Shown here: positions 33,082 through 42,782 of the stretch, piece by piece
Layout of the letters: the number at the start of each line of letters is the position of its first letter
Position numbering within the stretch: position 1 is the stretch's first letter
Origin: Streptomyces sp. SID13726
Lineage (GTDB): Bacteria > Actinomycetota > Actinomycetes > Streptomycetales > Streptomycetaceae
Assembly (NCBI RefSeq): GCF_010548375.1
Contig: NZ_JAAGLY010000007.1
Location: 186,001-250,000, forward strand
DNA: 64,000 nt
Reading direction: 5' to 3'
Made by a program: the position numbers and the translations under genes
Notes under the pieces: generated by a model
Databases searched by the model: none
What the model was told of the DNA's origin: nothing
The model's input: the letters and a program-made list of their open reading frames with translations, nothing else

Positions 33082-36033
33082 TCACCCGCGCAGGGCGGCG
33101 AGCGCCTTGCCGACCAGGGCCTTGCGGTCGGCCGCCGCGGTGACGTGCTCCAGGCCGAAGCCCAGCAGCACGGTGTCGTCCGTGGTGACCGCGCCGTACG
33201 TCCTGAACAGCTCTCCGCTGCGCCCCCAGTCCTTCACGACCGCGGGGCTGCCCGCGGGCGGTCCGGGCACGCTCCACACACCGAGCGAGGTCTCGAAGCC
33301 CTCCGTCTCGACGGCCTGGCCGCCGATGACCACGGACGCGTTGTCCGCGAGGACGCCACGGCCGCCGGAGCCGGGGTCGGTGATGTAGCTGAGGGAGATC
33401 TCGACCTTCTTGCCGGCGTACATGGAGAGGTCGTAGGAGACCTCCTGCCAGCCGGCCGACGCCCCGGTGAGGCTGTTCCACTGGCCGCTGGTGCCGGAGG
33501 CGGTGCAGCCGTCGGTGCCGAGCGTGAGGTACCGCTTGAGCGCCGGGTGGGCCGCGATGAAGAACCCGGCCCCGCACTCCGCGGGCACCGCGCTGCTCGT
33601 GGCGCCGTTCTTCTCCGGGAGGGTGGTCCAGTCGTCGGCCCCCGCGGTGTGCGCCTCCAGGACGGCGTGGTCGTAGCCCTCCTCGGTGTCCCACAGCAGC
33701 CGGGTGCGGAACGTCGGGCTCTGGGCCGCGGTCACCGAGGTGAGGTCGATGGTGCGGGCCAGGCGGTTCCAGGCGTAGTCGCTGTGCGTGACGGCCGCCA
33801 TGGAGGAGCCCTCGTAGGGCCCGTACGGGTTGACCGTGCCGGGGTACGTGCCCGCTCCCGCGCTCGCGAACTGCGGGTAGGTCGCCACGGGCAGGACGTC
33901 CGAGGTGACGCTGAAGGAGCCGGCCGCGTCCAGCGGGTTGCCGGGGGCGGCGCCGAGCGGTCCGGCGGCTCCGGCGAGCCTGCCGGTGCCCTGGAAGGCG
34001 GTGGCCCCGGGGAGGGTCGTACGGGTGTAGGCGCCCAGGTAGTACTGGCTGAAGTCGTTCGACAGGGTGCCGCCGCCCAGGTCGACGTTGCCGCCGGCCC
34101 GTTCGCCCGCCTCGATCAGCTTGCCGCCTTCGTTGAGGAAGGCGCGCAGCTGGAGCTGGGTGGCGTTGCCCGGGACGGTCGCGCCCGTGTAGTGCACGAC
34201 GGTCCTGAAGTGGTCGAGCACGCCGAGCGCGTCGGGCGCGCCCTGGGTGCCGACGTTCCAGACGATCGCGTTGCGGCCGTTGGCCTTGAGCGCGTCGACG
34301 TAGGTCTGCGCCTGGGTGGCGGTGGCACCCTCCTCGGCGACCACGAGCACGTCCGCGCGCGGGCGTTCGGCGACCGTGTACGTGAAGTGCGCGCTGGAGG
34401 TGGGCTTTCCGCTCTTCGCCTTGCCGGTGAACCAGACCTCGACCTTGTCGCCCGGGTCGGCGTCCTCGACCTTGGCCCGGTACTCGTCGAAGTAGAGGTT
34501 GTCCTCACCGCCGTAGGTCTCGCCGCCCTTCCAGGCCCTGAGGTCCCGGTCGTGCGTGCGGCCGCCGTTGACGCGGTACTTGAGCTCCTTGTCGCGCACG
34601 GACTTGCGTACGACGACGGAGACCTCCTGGTCCGCGCCGCGCGCGTAGGACGTGGTGAAGGGCTTCGGGGTGAAGTCGGCGGCCTTCAGGCCGAGCGAGG
34701 ACTTCGGCTGGTCGGGCTGGGCCGCGGACTCGGCGACCGAGAGCGCGAAGGGGAGGTTCTTCTCGAACTCCTGCTGGATCAGCTTCTCGTCGTCCGGGAA
34801 GTTGAAGACCGACTGGCAGTCGGCCGCGTTCCACTGGTCGTTCGGGTCGAGGTCCGAGGCGGTCTGGCAGGTCGACATCTCGGGGGTGAACATCGCCAGG
34901 CCGTTGACGTTCGACGCGTGGCCGTCCGCCTCACCGTTGGTGGTGTACAGCTCCGAGGAGACCTGCGGACGGTAGCCGGGGATCGCGGAGTTGTCCGGGG
35001 TGCCGGCGAGCGACTTGTAGAGGACGTCGTCGGGCGTGTCCGTGGCCACCTGCCAGCCGACGCCGTAGAGGAGGAGTTCGGCGGCGGAGTGGTAGTTGAT
35101 GCCGTACGTGAAGCCGATCCGCTTCTCGAAGGCGTCCAGGGCCTTGGTCTCGGGCTCGGAGCCCGGGGCCGCGCCGCGGTAGGTCTCGCTGGTGGGGGTG
35201 GGCGACGAACCCTCGTCGTCGTAGCCCCACTTGTAGGAGAAGTTGCGGTTGAGGTCGACGCCGTCGCCGATGCCGATGGTGCCGTCGGCGTTGTTGTCGT
35301 GGAGGTTCTTGCGCCACAGACGGTTGTCGGCACTCTGGAAGGTGTAGTCGTAGCCGTCGGGGTTGGCCGACAGGACGAACCACAGCTCCGTGGAGTCGAC
35401 GATCTTCTTGACGCGCTTGTCGCTCTTGTAGTTGTCGATGTAGTGGTGGAGCAGCCGCCGGGTCATCTCCGGGGTGATCCACTCGCGCGCGTGCTGGTTG
35501 GACATGTAGAGGACGGAGGGTTTGGCGCCGTCCTTGGACTTCTTCGCGTTCTTGGTCAGTTTGAGCGCGAGGATGTCCTTGCCGTTCACGGTCTTGCCGA
35601 TGGAGACGACCTTGGTCAGGCCCGGGTTGGCCCGCGCGGTCGCGAGCAGCTCTGCCTGGAGCCCGCCGCTTCCGCTGTACGGCCGGAACACTCCCTCGGC
35701 GGCCTCGTCGACCCTGGCCTCGGCCTTGGCGGAGAGCGTGTGCTCGGTGAGCTCGACGCCCTTCGCCTCCAGCTTCTGCGCCTCCTGGTCGGTCAGGTAG
35801 ACCTCGACGGTCGCGGTGCCCTTCGCGGGCACCTGCTCGCTCAGTTCGTGGCCGTCCTGACCGGCCGCCAGCAACAGGGGTACCTGTGCGCTGGTGACCT
35901 CGGCCCGGAAGACCTTGACCTCGTTCGGATCAGGAGAAGCTGCGCTCTCGGCGGCCTGGGCCGCGGGCGCGATGCCCGCGCCGCCGAGCAGGAGTGCGCA
36001 GGCAGCGAGGATCGGTCTCGCTCTTCGTCTCAT
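33082..36033 (-). CDS. Secreted M14 family zinc carboxypeptidase
   Basis: A 983-residue exported protein. A signal peptide (RRRARPILAACALLLGGAGIAPAAQA) is followed by a propeptide-like region to about residue 115. The M14 domain (about 120-430) has the zinc motif SNQHAREWITPEM, substrate-binding NPDGYDYTF and DLNRNFSYKWGYDDEGSS, the second zinc histidine in INYHSAAELLLYG, and the glutamate region FTPEMST. The C-terminal 500 residues hold a flavodoxin-like segment (ADVLVVAEEGATATQAQTYVDAL) and beta-rich modules like those of immune-inhibitor-A-type peptidases. I chose the ATG at 36033. It would trim peptides outside the cell. Confidence 0.93.
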   Translation of the reverse strand: MRRRARPILAACALLLGGAGIAPAAQAAESAASPDPNEVKVFRAEVTSAQVPLLLAAGQDGHELSEQVPAKGTATVEVYLTDQEAQKLEAKGVELTEHTLSAKAEARVDEAAEGVFRPYSGSGGLQAELLATARANPGLTKVVSIGKTVNGKDILALKLTKNAKKSKDGAKPSVLYMSNQHAREWITPEMTRRLLHHYIDNYKSDKRVKKIVDSTELWFVLSANPDGYDYTFQSADNRLWRKNLHDNNADGTIGIGDGVDLNRNFSYKWGYDDEGSSPTPTSETYRGAAPGSEPETKALDAFEKRIGFTYGINYHSAAELLLYGVGWQVATDTPDDVLYKSLAGTPDNSAIPGYRPQVSSELYTTNGEADGHASNVNGLAMFTPEMSTCQTASDLDPNDQWNAADCQSVFNFPDDEKLIQQEFEKNLPFALSVAESAAQPDQPKSSLGLKAADFTPKPFTTSYARGADQEVSVVVRKSVRDKELKYRVNGGRTHDRDLRAWKGGETYGGEDNLYFDEYRAKVEDADPGDKVEVWFTGKAKSGKPTSSAHFTYTVAERPRADVLVVAEEGATATQAQTYVDALKANGRNAIVWNVGTQGAPDALGVLDHFRTVVHYTGATVPGNATQLQLRAFLNEGGKLIEAGERAGGNVDLGGGTLSNDFSQYYLGAYTRTTLPGATAFQGTGRLAGAAGPLGAAPGNPLDAAGSFSVTSDVLPVATYPQFASAGAGTYPGTVNPYGPYEGSSMAAVTHSDYAWNRLARTIDLTSVTAAQSPTFRTRLLWDTEEGYDHAVLEAHTAGADDWTTLPEKNGATSSAVPAECGAGFFIAAHPALKRYLTLGTDGCTASGTSGQWNSLTGASAGWQEVSYDLSMYAGKKVEISLSYITDPGSGGRGVLADNASVVIGGQAVETEGFETSLGVWSVPGPPAGSPAVVKDWGRSGELFRTYGAVTTDDTVLLGFGLEHVTAAADRKALVGKALAALRG

Positions 36034-36080
36034 GAGCCCCCCTTGCGGTGGTTCGCCACAGCGGCGAACGTATGCCAGGC

Positions 36081-36096
36081 TCATGACAGTTCATGA
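36081..36096. promoter_or_regulatory. Duplicated TCATGA palindrome upstream of carboxypeptidase
   Basis: TCATGA repeated with a four-base spacer, 48 bases upstream of the carboxypeptidase start. As each copy is self-complementary, the whole is a near-symmetrical 16-mer, a possible operator or -35 region element. Confidence 0.35.
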
Positions 36097-36170
36097 TCGA
36101 GTCAAGGGCGCATCATGGACACGCAAACGCGAATGCCCTCGGACACGAACGCCGGTGCCTGGAGACGCGA

Positions 36171-36210
36171 ACGCCGGTGCCGACGCCCAAGTGGGCGTCG
36201 GCACCGGCGT
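36171..36210. terminator. Strong hairpin downstream of whiA
   Basis: Perfect 18-bp stem beginning ACGCCGGTGCC and ending GGCACCGGCGT, with a four-base loop, just after the whiA stop. The phrase GAACGCCGGTGCC occurs again at about 36148-36160, so the arm is partly duplicated. It probably ends the uvrC-rapZ-yvcK-whiA transcript. Confidence 0.8.
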
Positions 36211-36222
36211 GGTGAGGTCGGG

Positions 36223-37212
36223 TCAGCCGACGAGGTTGTCGGCCATCTCCTCGGTGATGCTGGACTCCGTGCCCGGGATGCCCAGGTCGGAGGCGCGCTT
36301 GTCGGCCATCGCGAGCAGCCGGCGGATACGGCCTGCGACGGCGTCCTTGGTCAGCGGCGGATCGGCGAGCGCGCCCAGCTCCTCCAGGGAGGCCTGCTTG
36401 TGGTCCATCCGCAGCCGCCCGGCGGCGGCGAGATGCTCGGGCACGTCGTCGGCGAGGATCTCCAGGGCCCGCTGGACCCGGGCCCCGGCGGCGACGGCCG
36501 CGCGCGCGGAGCGGCGGAGGTTGGCGTCGTCGAAGTTGGCGAGCCGGTTCGCCGTGGCCCGTACCTCGCGGCGCATCCGGCGCTCCTCCCAGGCGAGCAC
36601 CGACTCATGGGCGCCGAGGCGGGTGAGCAGCGCGCCGATCGCGTCACCGTCCCGCACGACCACGCGGTCGACCCCGCGGACCTCGCGCGCCTTGGCGGCG
36701 ATCGAGAGCCGGCGGGCGGCGCCGACCAGCGCGAGCGCGGCCTCCGGACCCGGGCACGTCACCTCAAGGGAGGAGGAGCGGCCGGGCTCGGTGAGCGAAC
36801 CGTGCGCCAGGAAGGCCCCGCGCCAGGCTGCCTCCGCGTCACAGGTGGCACCGGAGACGACCTGCGGGGGCAGTCCCCGGATCGGGCGGCCCCGGCCGTC
36901 CACCAGGCCGGTCTGCCGGGCCAGCTGGTCACCGCCGGCGACGACCCGGACGACGTAACGCGAACCGCGGCGCAGTCCGCCCGGTGCCATCACGATCAGT
37001 TCGGAGCTGTGGCCGAAGATCTCCAGGATGTCCCGCTTGAGGCGGCGGGCCGCCATCGCGGTGTCCAGCTCCGCCTCGATCACGATGCGCCCGCTCACCA
37101 GGTGAAGGCCGCCGGCGAACCGCAGGATGGCGGAGACCTCCGCCTTTCTGCAGCAGGTCCGGGTGACGGGGAGCCGGGAGATCTCGTCCTTCACCGCTGC
37201 CGTCATCGCCAT
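36223..37212 (-). CDS. whiA: Sporulation transcription factor WhiA
   Basis: A 329-residue regulator required for sporulation septation in Streptomyces. The N-terminal part has the LAGLIDADG-like homing-endonuclease fold without catalytic residues (CCRKAEVSAILRFAGGLHLV), and the C-terminus (about 240-325) has the helix-turn-helix (QASLEELGALADPPLTKDAVAGRIRRLLAMA). Start ATG at 37212, with GGAAGG eight bases upstream, overlaps the yvcK end; an alternative ATG at 37206 would form an ATGA overlap. It works with WhiB on shared promoters, as established for the family. Confidence 0.96.
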   Translation of the reverse strand: MAMTAAVKDEISRLPVTRTCCRKAEVSAILRFAGGLHLVSGRIVIEAELDTAMAARRLKRDILEIFGHSSELIVMAPGGLRRGSRYVVRVVAGGDQLARQTGLVDGRGRPIRGLPPQVVSGATCDAEAAWRGAFLAHGSLTEPGRSSSLEVTCPGPEAALALVGAARRLSIAAKAREVRGVDRVVVRDGDAIGALLTRLGAHESVLAWEERRMRREVRATANRLANFDDANLRRSARAAVAAGARVQRALEILADDVPEHLAAAGRLRMDHKQASLEELGALADPPLTKDAVAGRIRRLLAMADKRASDLGIPGTESSITEEMADNLVG

Positions 37213-38270
37213 GGGCCGATCCTTCCATGCATCCGAAAAATACGGTCGTACGCGGCGGCCAACAGCTCCGGGTCGTGCCTCGGGGTCCCGTCGGGCCTGG
37301 CCACCGGGGCCAGCTCGACCGCGGCGCCGAACCGCTTGGCGGCATCGGTGAGGGAGTCGCGGTCGGGCACGGCGGCCTGGTCGGCCAGCACCACGTCCAG
37401 GGCGAGTTTAGGGGCGTGTCGTCCCAAAACCTCCAAATGACGCTGCGGGGAGAAGCCATCGGTTTCTCCCGGCTGCGGCGCGAGGTTCAGGGAGAGTACC
37501 CGGCGCGCCTTCGTCTGGGTGAGCGCGTCCAGCAGTTCGGGCACGAGCAGGTGCGGGATGACCGAGGAGAACCAGGAGCCGGGTCCGAGGACCACCCAGT
37601 CCGCGTCCCGTACGGCCGCCACCGCCTCCGGCACCGCCGGCGGGTCGTGCGGCACGACGTGCACCGACTGCACCTCGCCCGGGGTCAGGGCCACGGTCGC
37701 CTGTCCCCGTACGGTGTCGACGTCCTCGGGGCGCTCCGGGTCGTGCCCCTTGACCAGGGCCTGGAGCTCCAGGGGTACGGCGGACATGGGCAGCACCCGG
37801 CCGTGCGCGCCCAGGAGCCTGCCGACCAGGTCGAGGGCCTGGACGTGGTCGCCGAGCTGCTCCCACAGGGCGACGATCAGCAGATTGCCGACCGCGTGTT
37901 CGTGCAGGTCGCCCTTGGACTGGAAGCGGTGCTGGATGACCCGGGCCCAGGTCTGGCCCCAGTCGTCGTCGCCGCACAGCGCGGCCAGCGCCTTGCGCAG
38001 GTCGCCGGGCGGCAGCACGCCCAGTTCGTCGCGCAGGCGCCCGCTGGAGCCGCCGTCGTCGGCCACGGTGACCACGGCGGTCAGGTCGCCGGTGATCCGG
38101 CGCAGGGCGGCGAGCGAGGCGGACAGGCCCATGCCGCCGCCGAGCGCGACCACCTTGGGCTGGGCGCCGCGCCGGCGGGGCCTGGCACCGCGGGCCTCGA
38201 CGGGCCGGGCCGCGCGCCCCTCGGGGACGGCCCTGCGCAGCCTGCTCAGCCGCGGAGAACGTGCGGTCAT
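37203..38270 (-). CDS. yvcK: YvcK/CofD-like gluconeogenesis factor
   Basis: A 355-residue Rossmann-like protein related to CofD that binds UDP-sugars in studied members and affects cell shape and carbon use. Key stretches are KVVALGGGMGLSASLAALRRI with VVTVADDGGSSGRLR (nucleotide-sugar site), HAVGNLLIVALWEQLGD, and VLGPGSWFSSVIPHLLVPEL. An Arg-rich 40-residue N-terminal extension precedes the core. The start overlaps the rapZ stop (ATGA). The real start is at 38270; the open frame beyond is antiframe to rapZ. Confidence 0.94.
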   Translation of the reverse strand: MTARSPRLSRLRRAVPEGRAARPVEARGARPRRRGAQPKVVALGGGMGLSASLAALRRITGDLTAVVTVADDGGSSGRLRDELGVLPPGDLRKALAALCGDDDWGQTWARVIQHRFQSKGDLHEHAVGNLLIVALWEQLGDHVQALDLVGRLLGAHGRVLPMSAVPLELQALVKGHDPERPEDVDTVRGQATVALTPGEVQSVHVVPHDPPAVPEAVAAVRDADWVVLGPGSWFSSVIPHLLVPELLDALTQTKARRVLSLNLAPQPGETDGFSPQRHLEVLGRHAPKLALDVVLADQAAVPDRDSLTDAAKRFGAAVELAPVARPDGTPRHDPELLAAAYDRIFRMHGRIGPWR

Positions 38271-39226
38271 TCCCGTCCCATGTCCCGGTGTACGACCACC
38301 GTCTCCACACCCTCGGCGGCGAGGCGCGCGGCGAGCTTCTCGGACGTGGCGACCGAGCGGTGCTTGCCGCCGGTGCAGCCGATGGCGATGGTCACGTACC
38401 GCTTGCCCTCGCGGCGGTAGCCGGCCGCGATCAGGCGCAGCAGCTCGGCGTAGCGGTCGAGGAACTCCTTGGCGCCGGGCTGGTTGAAGACGTACGCCGA
38501 CACCTCCTCGTTGAGCCCGGTGAAGGGCCGCAACTCCGGGACCCAGTGCGGGTTGGGCAGGAACCGCATGTCCGCGACCAGGTCGGCGTCGACCGGGAGG
38601 CCGTACTTGAAGCCGAACGACATCACGGTGGCGCGGAGTTCGGGCTCCTCCTCGCCGGCGAACTGGGCGTCCATCTTGGCGCGCAGCTCGTGGACGTTGA
38701 GGCTGGAGGTGTCGATGACCAGGTCGGCGTCGCCGCGCAGCTCGCGCAGCAGCTCGCGCTCGGCGTCGATGCCGTCGACGATGCGGCCGTCGCCCTGGAG
38801 GGGGTGCGGGCGGCGCACGGACTCGAAGCGGCGCACCAGGGCGTCGTCGGAGGACTCCAGGAAGACGACCCGCCGGGTGACGTGCTTGGACTCCAGGTCG
38901 GCGAGGGAATCGCGGAGGTTGTCGAAGAAGCGCCGGCCGCGGACGTCGACGACGACCGCGATCCGGGCGACGTTGCCCTGCGAGCGGGCGCCGAGCTCCA
39001 CCATGGTGGGGATCAGCGCGGGCGGGAGGTTGTCGACGACGAACCAGCCGAGGTCCTCCAGACACTTGGCGGCGGTCGAGCGGCCGGCGCCGGACATCCC
39101 GGAGATGATCACCAGCTCGGGGATGGCCGCGTCCGGGACTCCGGCCGCGTCGAGGGTCGTGCCCGTACTCACCTGTGCGTCGTCTCCGCCCTGGTCCTGT
39201 TGTTCTTCGTGCTCGTTCACGCTCAT
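38267..39226 (-). CDS. rapZ: RNase adapter / nucleotide-binding protein RapZ (YvcJ)
   Basis: A 319-residue P-loop protein. Walker A is GMSGAGRSTAAKCLEDLGW; the C-terminal domain (from about 180) has FGFKYGLPVDADLVADMRFLPNPHWVPELRPFTG and IAIGCTGGKHRSVATSEKLA, the RapZ signature. In enterobacteria it guides small-RNA decay for amino-sugar control; in actinobacteria the role is less clear. It is coupled to uvrC on one side (ATGA) and yvcK on the other, a conserved block. Confidence 0.95.
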   Translation of the reverse strand: MSVNEHEEQQDQGGDDAQVSTGTTLDAAGVPDAAIPELVIISGMSGAGRSTAAKCLEDLGWFVVDNLPPALIPTMVELGARSQGNVARIAVVVDVRGRRFFDNLRDSLADLESKHVTRRVVFLESSDDALVRRFESVRRPHPLQGDGRIVDGIDAERELLRELRGDADLVIDTSSLNVHELRAKMDAQFAGEEEPELRATVMSFGFKYGLPVDADLVADMRFLPNPHWVPELRPFTGLNEEVSAYVFNQPGAKEFLDRYAELLRLIAAGYRREGKRYVTIAIGCTGGKHRSVATSEKLAARLAAEGVETVVVHRDMGRE

Positions 39227-41277
39227 GTCTCCTGCCCCCGTCGTTCGTCCGGGGCGCCCGCCGTCACGGGCTCCCCACCGGAACCCGTGGTGCCGGGTTC
39301 CTCCTCATCCATGATCTCTCCAGTCGCCGTGTTCACGGCGGGCGCGGCCGGGGCCGCCTGGGCGAGGGCCACGGCGATCGTCTCGGCCGTCTTGCGGCCT
39401 ATGCCGGGGACCTCGCAGATCTGGTCGATGGTGGCGGATCGTAGTTTCTTCAAGGACCCGAAATGTTTCAGCAGGGCCTGCTTGCGCGTGTCCCCGAGGC
39501 CGGGGACGTCGTCGAGGGGGCTCGACCGGAAGCGCTGGGCCCGCTTGGTGCGCTGGTAGGTGATCGCGAAGCGGTGGGCCTCGTCACGGACCCGCTGGAG
39601 AAGGTACAGGCCTTCGCTGGTGCGGGGGAGCACGACCGGGTCGTCGTCATCGGGCAGCCAGACCTCCTCCAGGCGCTTGGCGAGGCCGCAGACGGCGATG
39701 TCGTCGATGCCGAGTTCGTCGAGGGCCTTCTTGGCGGCGGCGACCTGGGGCTGTCCGCCGTCGACGACGACGAGCTGGGGCGGGTAGGCGAACTTCTTGG
39801 GGCGGCCGTCGTCGTCCTTGAGGCCGCTGTCGACCGTGTCCTCGCCGGGCAGGTCCTCGACCCACTCCCCCGTCTTCTCCTTCTCGGCGAGATAGCGCCG
39901 GAAGCGGCGGGAGATCACCTCGTGCATGGACCGGACGTCGTCCTGACCGGCGAATCCCTTGATCTGGAAGCGGCGGTACTCGCTCTTGCGCTGGAGTCCG
40001 TCCTCGAACACGACCATGGAGGCGACCACGTCGTCGCCCTGGAGGTGGGAGATGTCGTAGCACTCGATGCGGAGCGGGGCGCTGTCCAGGTCGAGGGCCT
40101 CGGCGATCTCCTCCAGGGCACGCGAGCGCGTGGTGAGATCGGAGGCGCGCTTGGTCTTGTGGAGGGCGAGCGCCTGAAGGGCGTTGCGCTGCACGGTCTC
40201 CATGAGGGCCTTCTTGTCGCCGCGCTGCGGGATGCGCAGCGAGACGCCGGAGCCGCGGCGCTCGGCGAGCCATTCCTGGACGGGCTCGACCGGGTCGGGC
40301 AGGGCCGGGACGAGGACCTCCTTGGGGACCGAGTCGCCCTTCTCCTCACCGTAGAGCTGCTGGAGGGCGTGTTCGACGAGGGCGCCGGTGGTGATCTCCT
40401 CGACCTTGTCGGTGACCCAGCCACGCTGGCCGCGGACGCGTCCGCCGCGGACGTGGAAGATCTGGACGGCGGCCTCCAGCTCGTCCTCGGCGACCGCGAT
40501 CAGGTCGGCGTCGGTGGCGTCGGCGAGCACGACCGCGCTCTTCTCCATGGCCTTCTTCAACGCCCCGATGTCGTCGCGCAGGCGGGCCGCCCGCTCGTAC
40601 TCCATCTCCTCGGCCGCGTCCGCCATCTGCTGCTCCAGACGGCGGATGTAGGTGCCGGTGCGGCCGGTCATGAAGTCGCAGAAGTCCTCGGCCAGGTCGC
40701 GGTGTTCGTCGGCGGAGACGCGGTCGACGCAGGGCGCGGAGCACTTGCCGATGTAGCCGAGGAGGCAGGGGCGGCCGGTGCGCGTGGCGTTCTTGAAGAC
40801 GCCGGCGGAGCAGGTGCGGACGGGGAAGACGCGCAGCAGGAGGTCGACGGTGTCGCGGATCGCCCACGCGTGTCCGTACGGCCCGAAGTACCTGACGCCC
40901 TTGCGTTTCTGGCCGCGCATCACCTGCACGCGCGGGAACTCCTCGTTCATCGTCACCGCGAGGTACGGGTAGCTCTTGTCGTCGCGGTACTTGACGTTGA
41001 ACCGGGGGTCGTACTCCTTGATCCAGGAGTACTCCAGCTGGAGGGCCTCGACCTCGGTGGACACCACGGTCCACTCCACGGACGCGGCCGTGGTCACCAT
41101 CGTGCGGGTGCGGGGGTGCAGGCTCGCCAGGTCCTGGAAGTAGTTCGCCAGGCGCTGGCGCAGGCTCTTCGCCTTCCCGACGTAGATCACCCGACGGTGC
41201 TCGTCACGGAACCTGTACACCCCGGGAGAGTCCGGGATCTCTCCTGGTTTGGGGCGGTAGCTGGAGGGGTCGGCCAT
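39223..41277 (-). CDS. uvrC: Excinuclease ABC subunit C
   Basis: A 684-residue nuclease that makes both cuts in nucleotide excision repair. GIY-YIG domain at about residues 14-95 (PGVYRFRDEHRRVIYVGKAKSLRQRL), UvrB-interacting UVR segment, RNase H-like C-terminal nuclease with RIECYDISHLQGDDVVASMVVFEDG, and a C-terminal helix-hairpin-helix pair (ALLKHFGSLKKLRSATIDQICEVPGIG). It heads uvrC-rapZ-yvcK-whiA. The partner uvrA is at 53684. Confidence 0.97.
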   Translation of the reverse strand: MADPSSYRPKPGEIPDSPGVYRFRDEHRRVIYVGKAKSLRQRLANYFQDLASLHPRTRTMVTTAASVEWTVVSTEVEALQLEYSWIKEYDPRFNVKYRDDKSYPYLAVTMNEEFPRVQVMRGQKRKGVRYFGPYGHAWAIRDTVDLLLRVFPVRTCSAGVFKNATRTGRPCLLGYIGKCSAPCVDRVSADEHRDLAEDFCDFMTGRTGTYIRRLEQQMADAAEEMEYERAARLRDDIGALKKAMEKSAVVLADATDADLIAVAEDELEAAVQIFHVRGGRVRGQRGWVTDKVEEITTGALVEHALQQLYGEEKGDSVPKEVLVPALPDPVEPVQEWLAERRGSGVSLRIPQRGDKKALMETVQRNALQALALHKTKRASDLTTRSRALEEIAEALDLDSAPLRIECYDISHLQGDDVVASMVVFEDGLQRKSEYRRFQIKGFAGQDDVRSMHEVISRRFRRYLAEKEKTGEWVEDLPGEDTVDSGLKDDDGRPKKFAYPPQLVVVDGGQPQVAAAKKALDELGIDDIAVCGLAKRLEEVWLPDDDDPVVLPRTSEGLYLLQRVRDEAHRFAITYQRTKRAQRFRSSPLDDVPGLGDTRKQALLKHFGSLKKLRSATIDQICEVPGIGRKTAETIAVALAQAAPAAPAVNTATGEIMDEEEPGTTGSGGEPVTAGAPDERRGQET

Positions 41278-41635
41278 GTCTCACACCCTACTGGCGAGCG
41301 CTGACACTCCGGTCGGCCTGTGGACAACCCCGGCCATCTCCAGGGGTGATCCACAGGGCACGCCCAGGGTCTGTCGCCTGGATCGGGCCGGCTGTGAGGA
41401 GCGGTGCGTCCTGGCGGACCCGAGCGGGGTCTGGTGCGTGCGGCTGCACGGCGGAGGAGCCATGTCGATCAGCCGCGGCCGACGCGATGGTGGCCGCCCC
41501 TCCCGCGCGAGGTCGTTCGAGCGTGGAGAAATCGGCGACCGACGACAACGCCGCTGGGGGTCCCCACACGTCCTTGAGGCTGTGAGGGAGCGCCTGCCAG
41601 ACCCCGCGACGCCGGACTGATCCGAACGACCGGCC
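41278..41635. other. Intergenic region upstream of uvrC
   Basis: No gene is supported in these 358 bases: the open frames are short and none has a family or ribosome site. It should include the uvrC promoter on the minus strand and the 3-prime end of the response-regulator gene. I see no strong hairpin or repeat. Confidence 0.5.
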
Positions 41636-42310
41636 CTAGTGGGACTCCAGGAAGGTGAGGACCGCCAGGACCCGGCGGTGGTCGTCGGTGTCCTCCGTGA
41701 GGCTGAGTTTGCCGAGGATGCTGCGGACGTGCTTCTCGACCGTGCCCTCGGTGACCCACAGGCGGCGGCCGATGCCGGCGTTGGAGCGGCCCTCCGCCAT
41801 CAGGGCCAGGACCTCGCGCTCGCGGGCGCTGAGGTGGGCGAGGGGGTCGTCGCGGCGCTGCGCGGAGAACAGCTCGTGCACCAGGGAGGGGTCGACGACC
41901 GAGCCGCCGCGGTGGATGCGCTCCAGGGCCTCGATGAACTCGTCGACGACGGTGACCCGGCTCTTGAGGAGGTAGCCGACCTTGCGGCCGCTCGCCAGCA
42001 GCTCCAGGGCGTCGTCGACCTCGACGAACGCCGACAGGACGAGGATGCCGGTGTCGGGGTGGCGCTCCCGGATGGCGCGGGCCGCCTTGAGGCCCTCGGT
42101 CGAGTGGTCCGGCGGCATCCTGATGTCGACGATCGCCAGTTCGGGGCGCTCCTCGTCGACCAGTTCCAGGAGCCGGACCGCGTCCCCGGCCTGGCCCGCG
42201 ACCTGGTAGCCGACCCGCTCGCACAGGCTGGCCAGGCCCTCCCTCAGCAGGATGTCGTCGTCGGCGAGGACGACCCGTCCCCGCGCCGGCTGCTGTGCTG
42301 CCTCGTCCAT
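41636..42310 (-). CDS. LuxR-family (NarL-type) response regulator
   Basis: A 224-residue two-component regulator. Receiver domain at residues 12-130 has the acid pocket ADDDILL, phosphoacceptor Asp in LAIVDIRMPP, the Ser in VLSAF and the Lys in GYLLKSRV. The C-terminal helix-turn-helix is LSAREREVLALMAEGRSNAGIGRRLWVTEGTVEKHVRSILGKL. ATG at 42310 with GGGAG upstream. It lies about 470 bases downstream of the sensor kinase, on the same strand, and is its probable partner. Confidence 0.94.
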   Translation of the reverse strand: MDEAAQQPARGRVVLADDDILLREGLASLCERVGYQVAGQAGDAVRLLELVDEERPELAIVDIRMPPDHSTEGLKAARAIRERHPDTGILVLSAFVEVDDALELLASGRKVGYLLKSRVTVVDEFIEALERIHRGGSVVDPSLVHELFSAQRRDDPLAHLSAREREVLALMAEGRSNAGIGRRLWVTEGTVEKHVRSILGKLSLTEDTDDHRRVLAVLTFLESH

Positions 42311-42513
42311 GCTCCCGGTCCCCCTCGCCCGGCCTCCCCGGTGCCCCAACAGCCTGCCCCACCGGCGGGGTTACGGCTAGCCGGAAGCGGGATTGGAGGC
42401 TTGCCGTGACGACATCAGGACGTATCCAGGCGATTCTCGAACCAGTGCAGATGCAGTCCGACCGGTCGTCCCGGGCGAGGGACGGCGGGTCGCTCGGCCG
42501 AAGGGTGCGGGAG

Positions 42514-42675
42514 ATGCGACGGACTCGGATCGAGAAGCAGCGGCGTCCGGTCCGGGCCCGTCGGTACCCGGACGAGGCGTACGGCACGGCCGACGCGCTG
42601 GATCCGAGGGACCCCGACATCGTGCGCGCCAAGCGCCTGCAGACCGCACGGAACGGCGGGATAGACCGCCCCTGA
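42514..42675 (+). CDS. Possible small basic protein
   Basis: A 53-residue frame between the response regulator and kinase genes, on the opposite strand. It begins MRRTRIEKQRRP right after a GGGAG and includes DEAYGTADALDPRDPDIVRAKRLQTARNG, with strong GC bias at third positions. It may begin earlier (GTG at 42406). Very basic at the N-terminus, acidic in the middle. No known family; it could be an antisense artefact. Confidence 0.35.
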   Translation: MRRTRIEKQRRPVRARRYPDEAYGTADALDPRDPDIVRAKRLQTARNGGIDRP

Positions 42676-42782
42676 GACCGGACGGAAGCCTCTCCGTCCG
42701 ACAGGGACCGCCCGGAGCGTACGCGACGTCACCAGTTCAGGACTCCCCCACCTGGACGACTCCCCGGCGTGCGCCCGGGCGG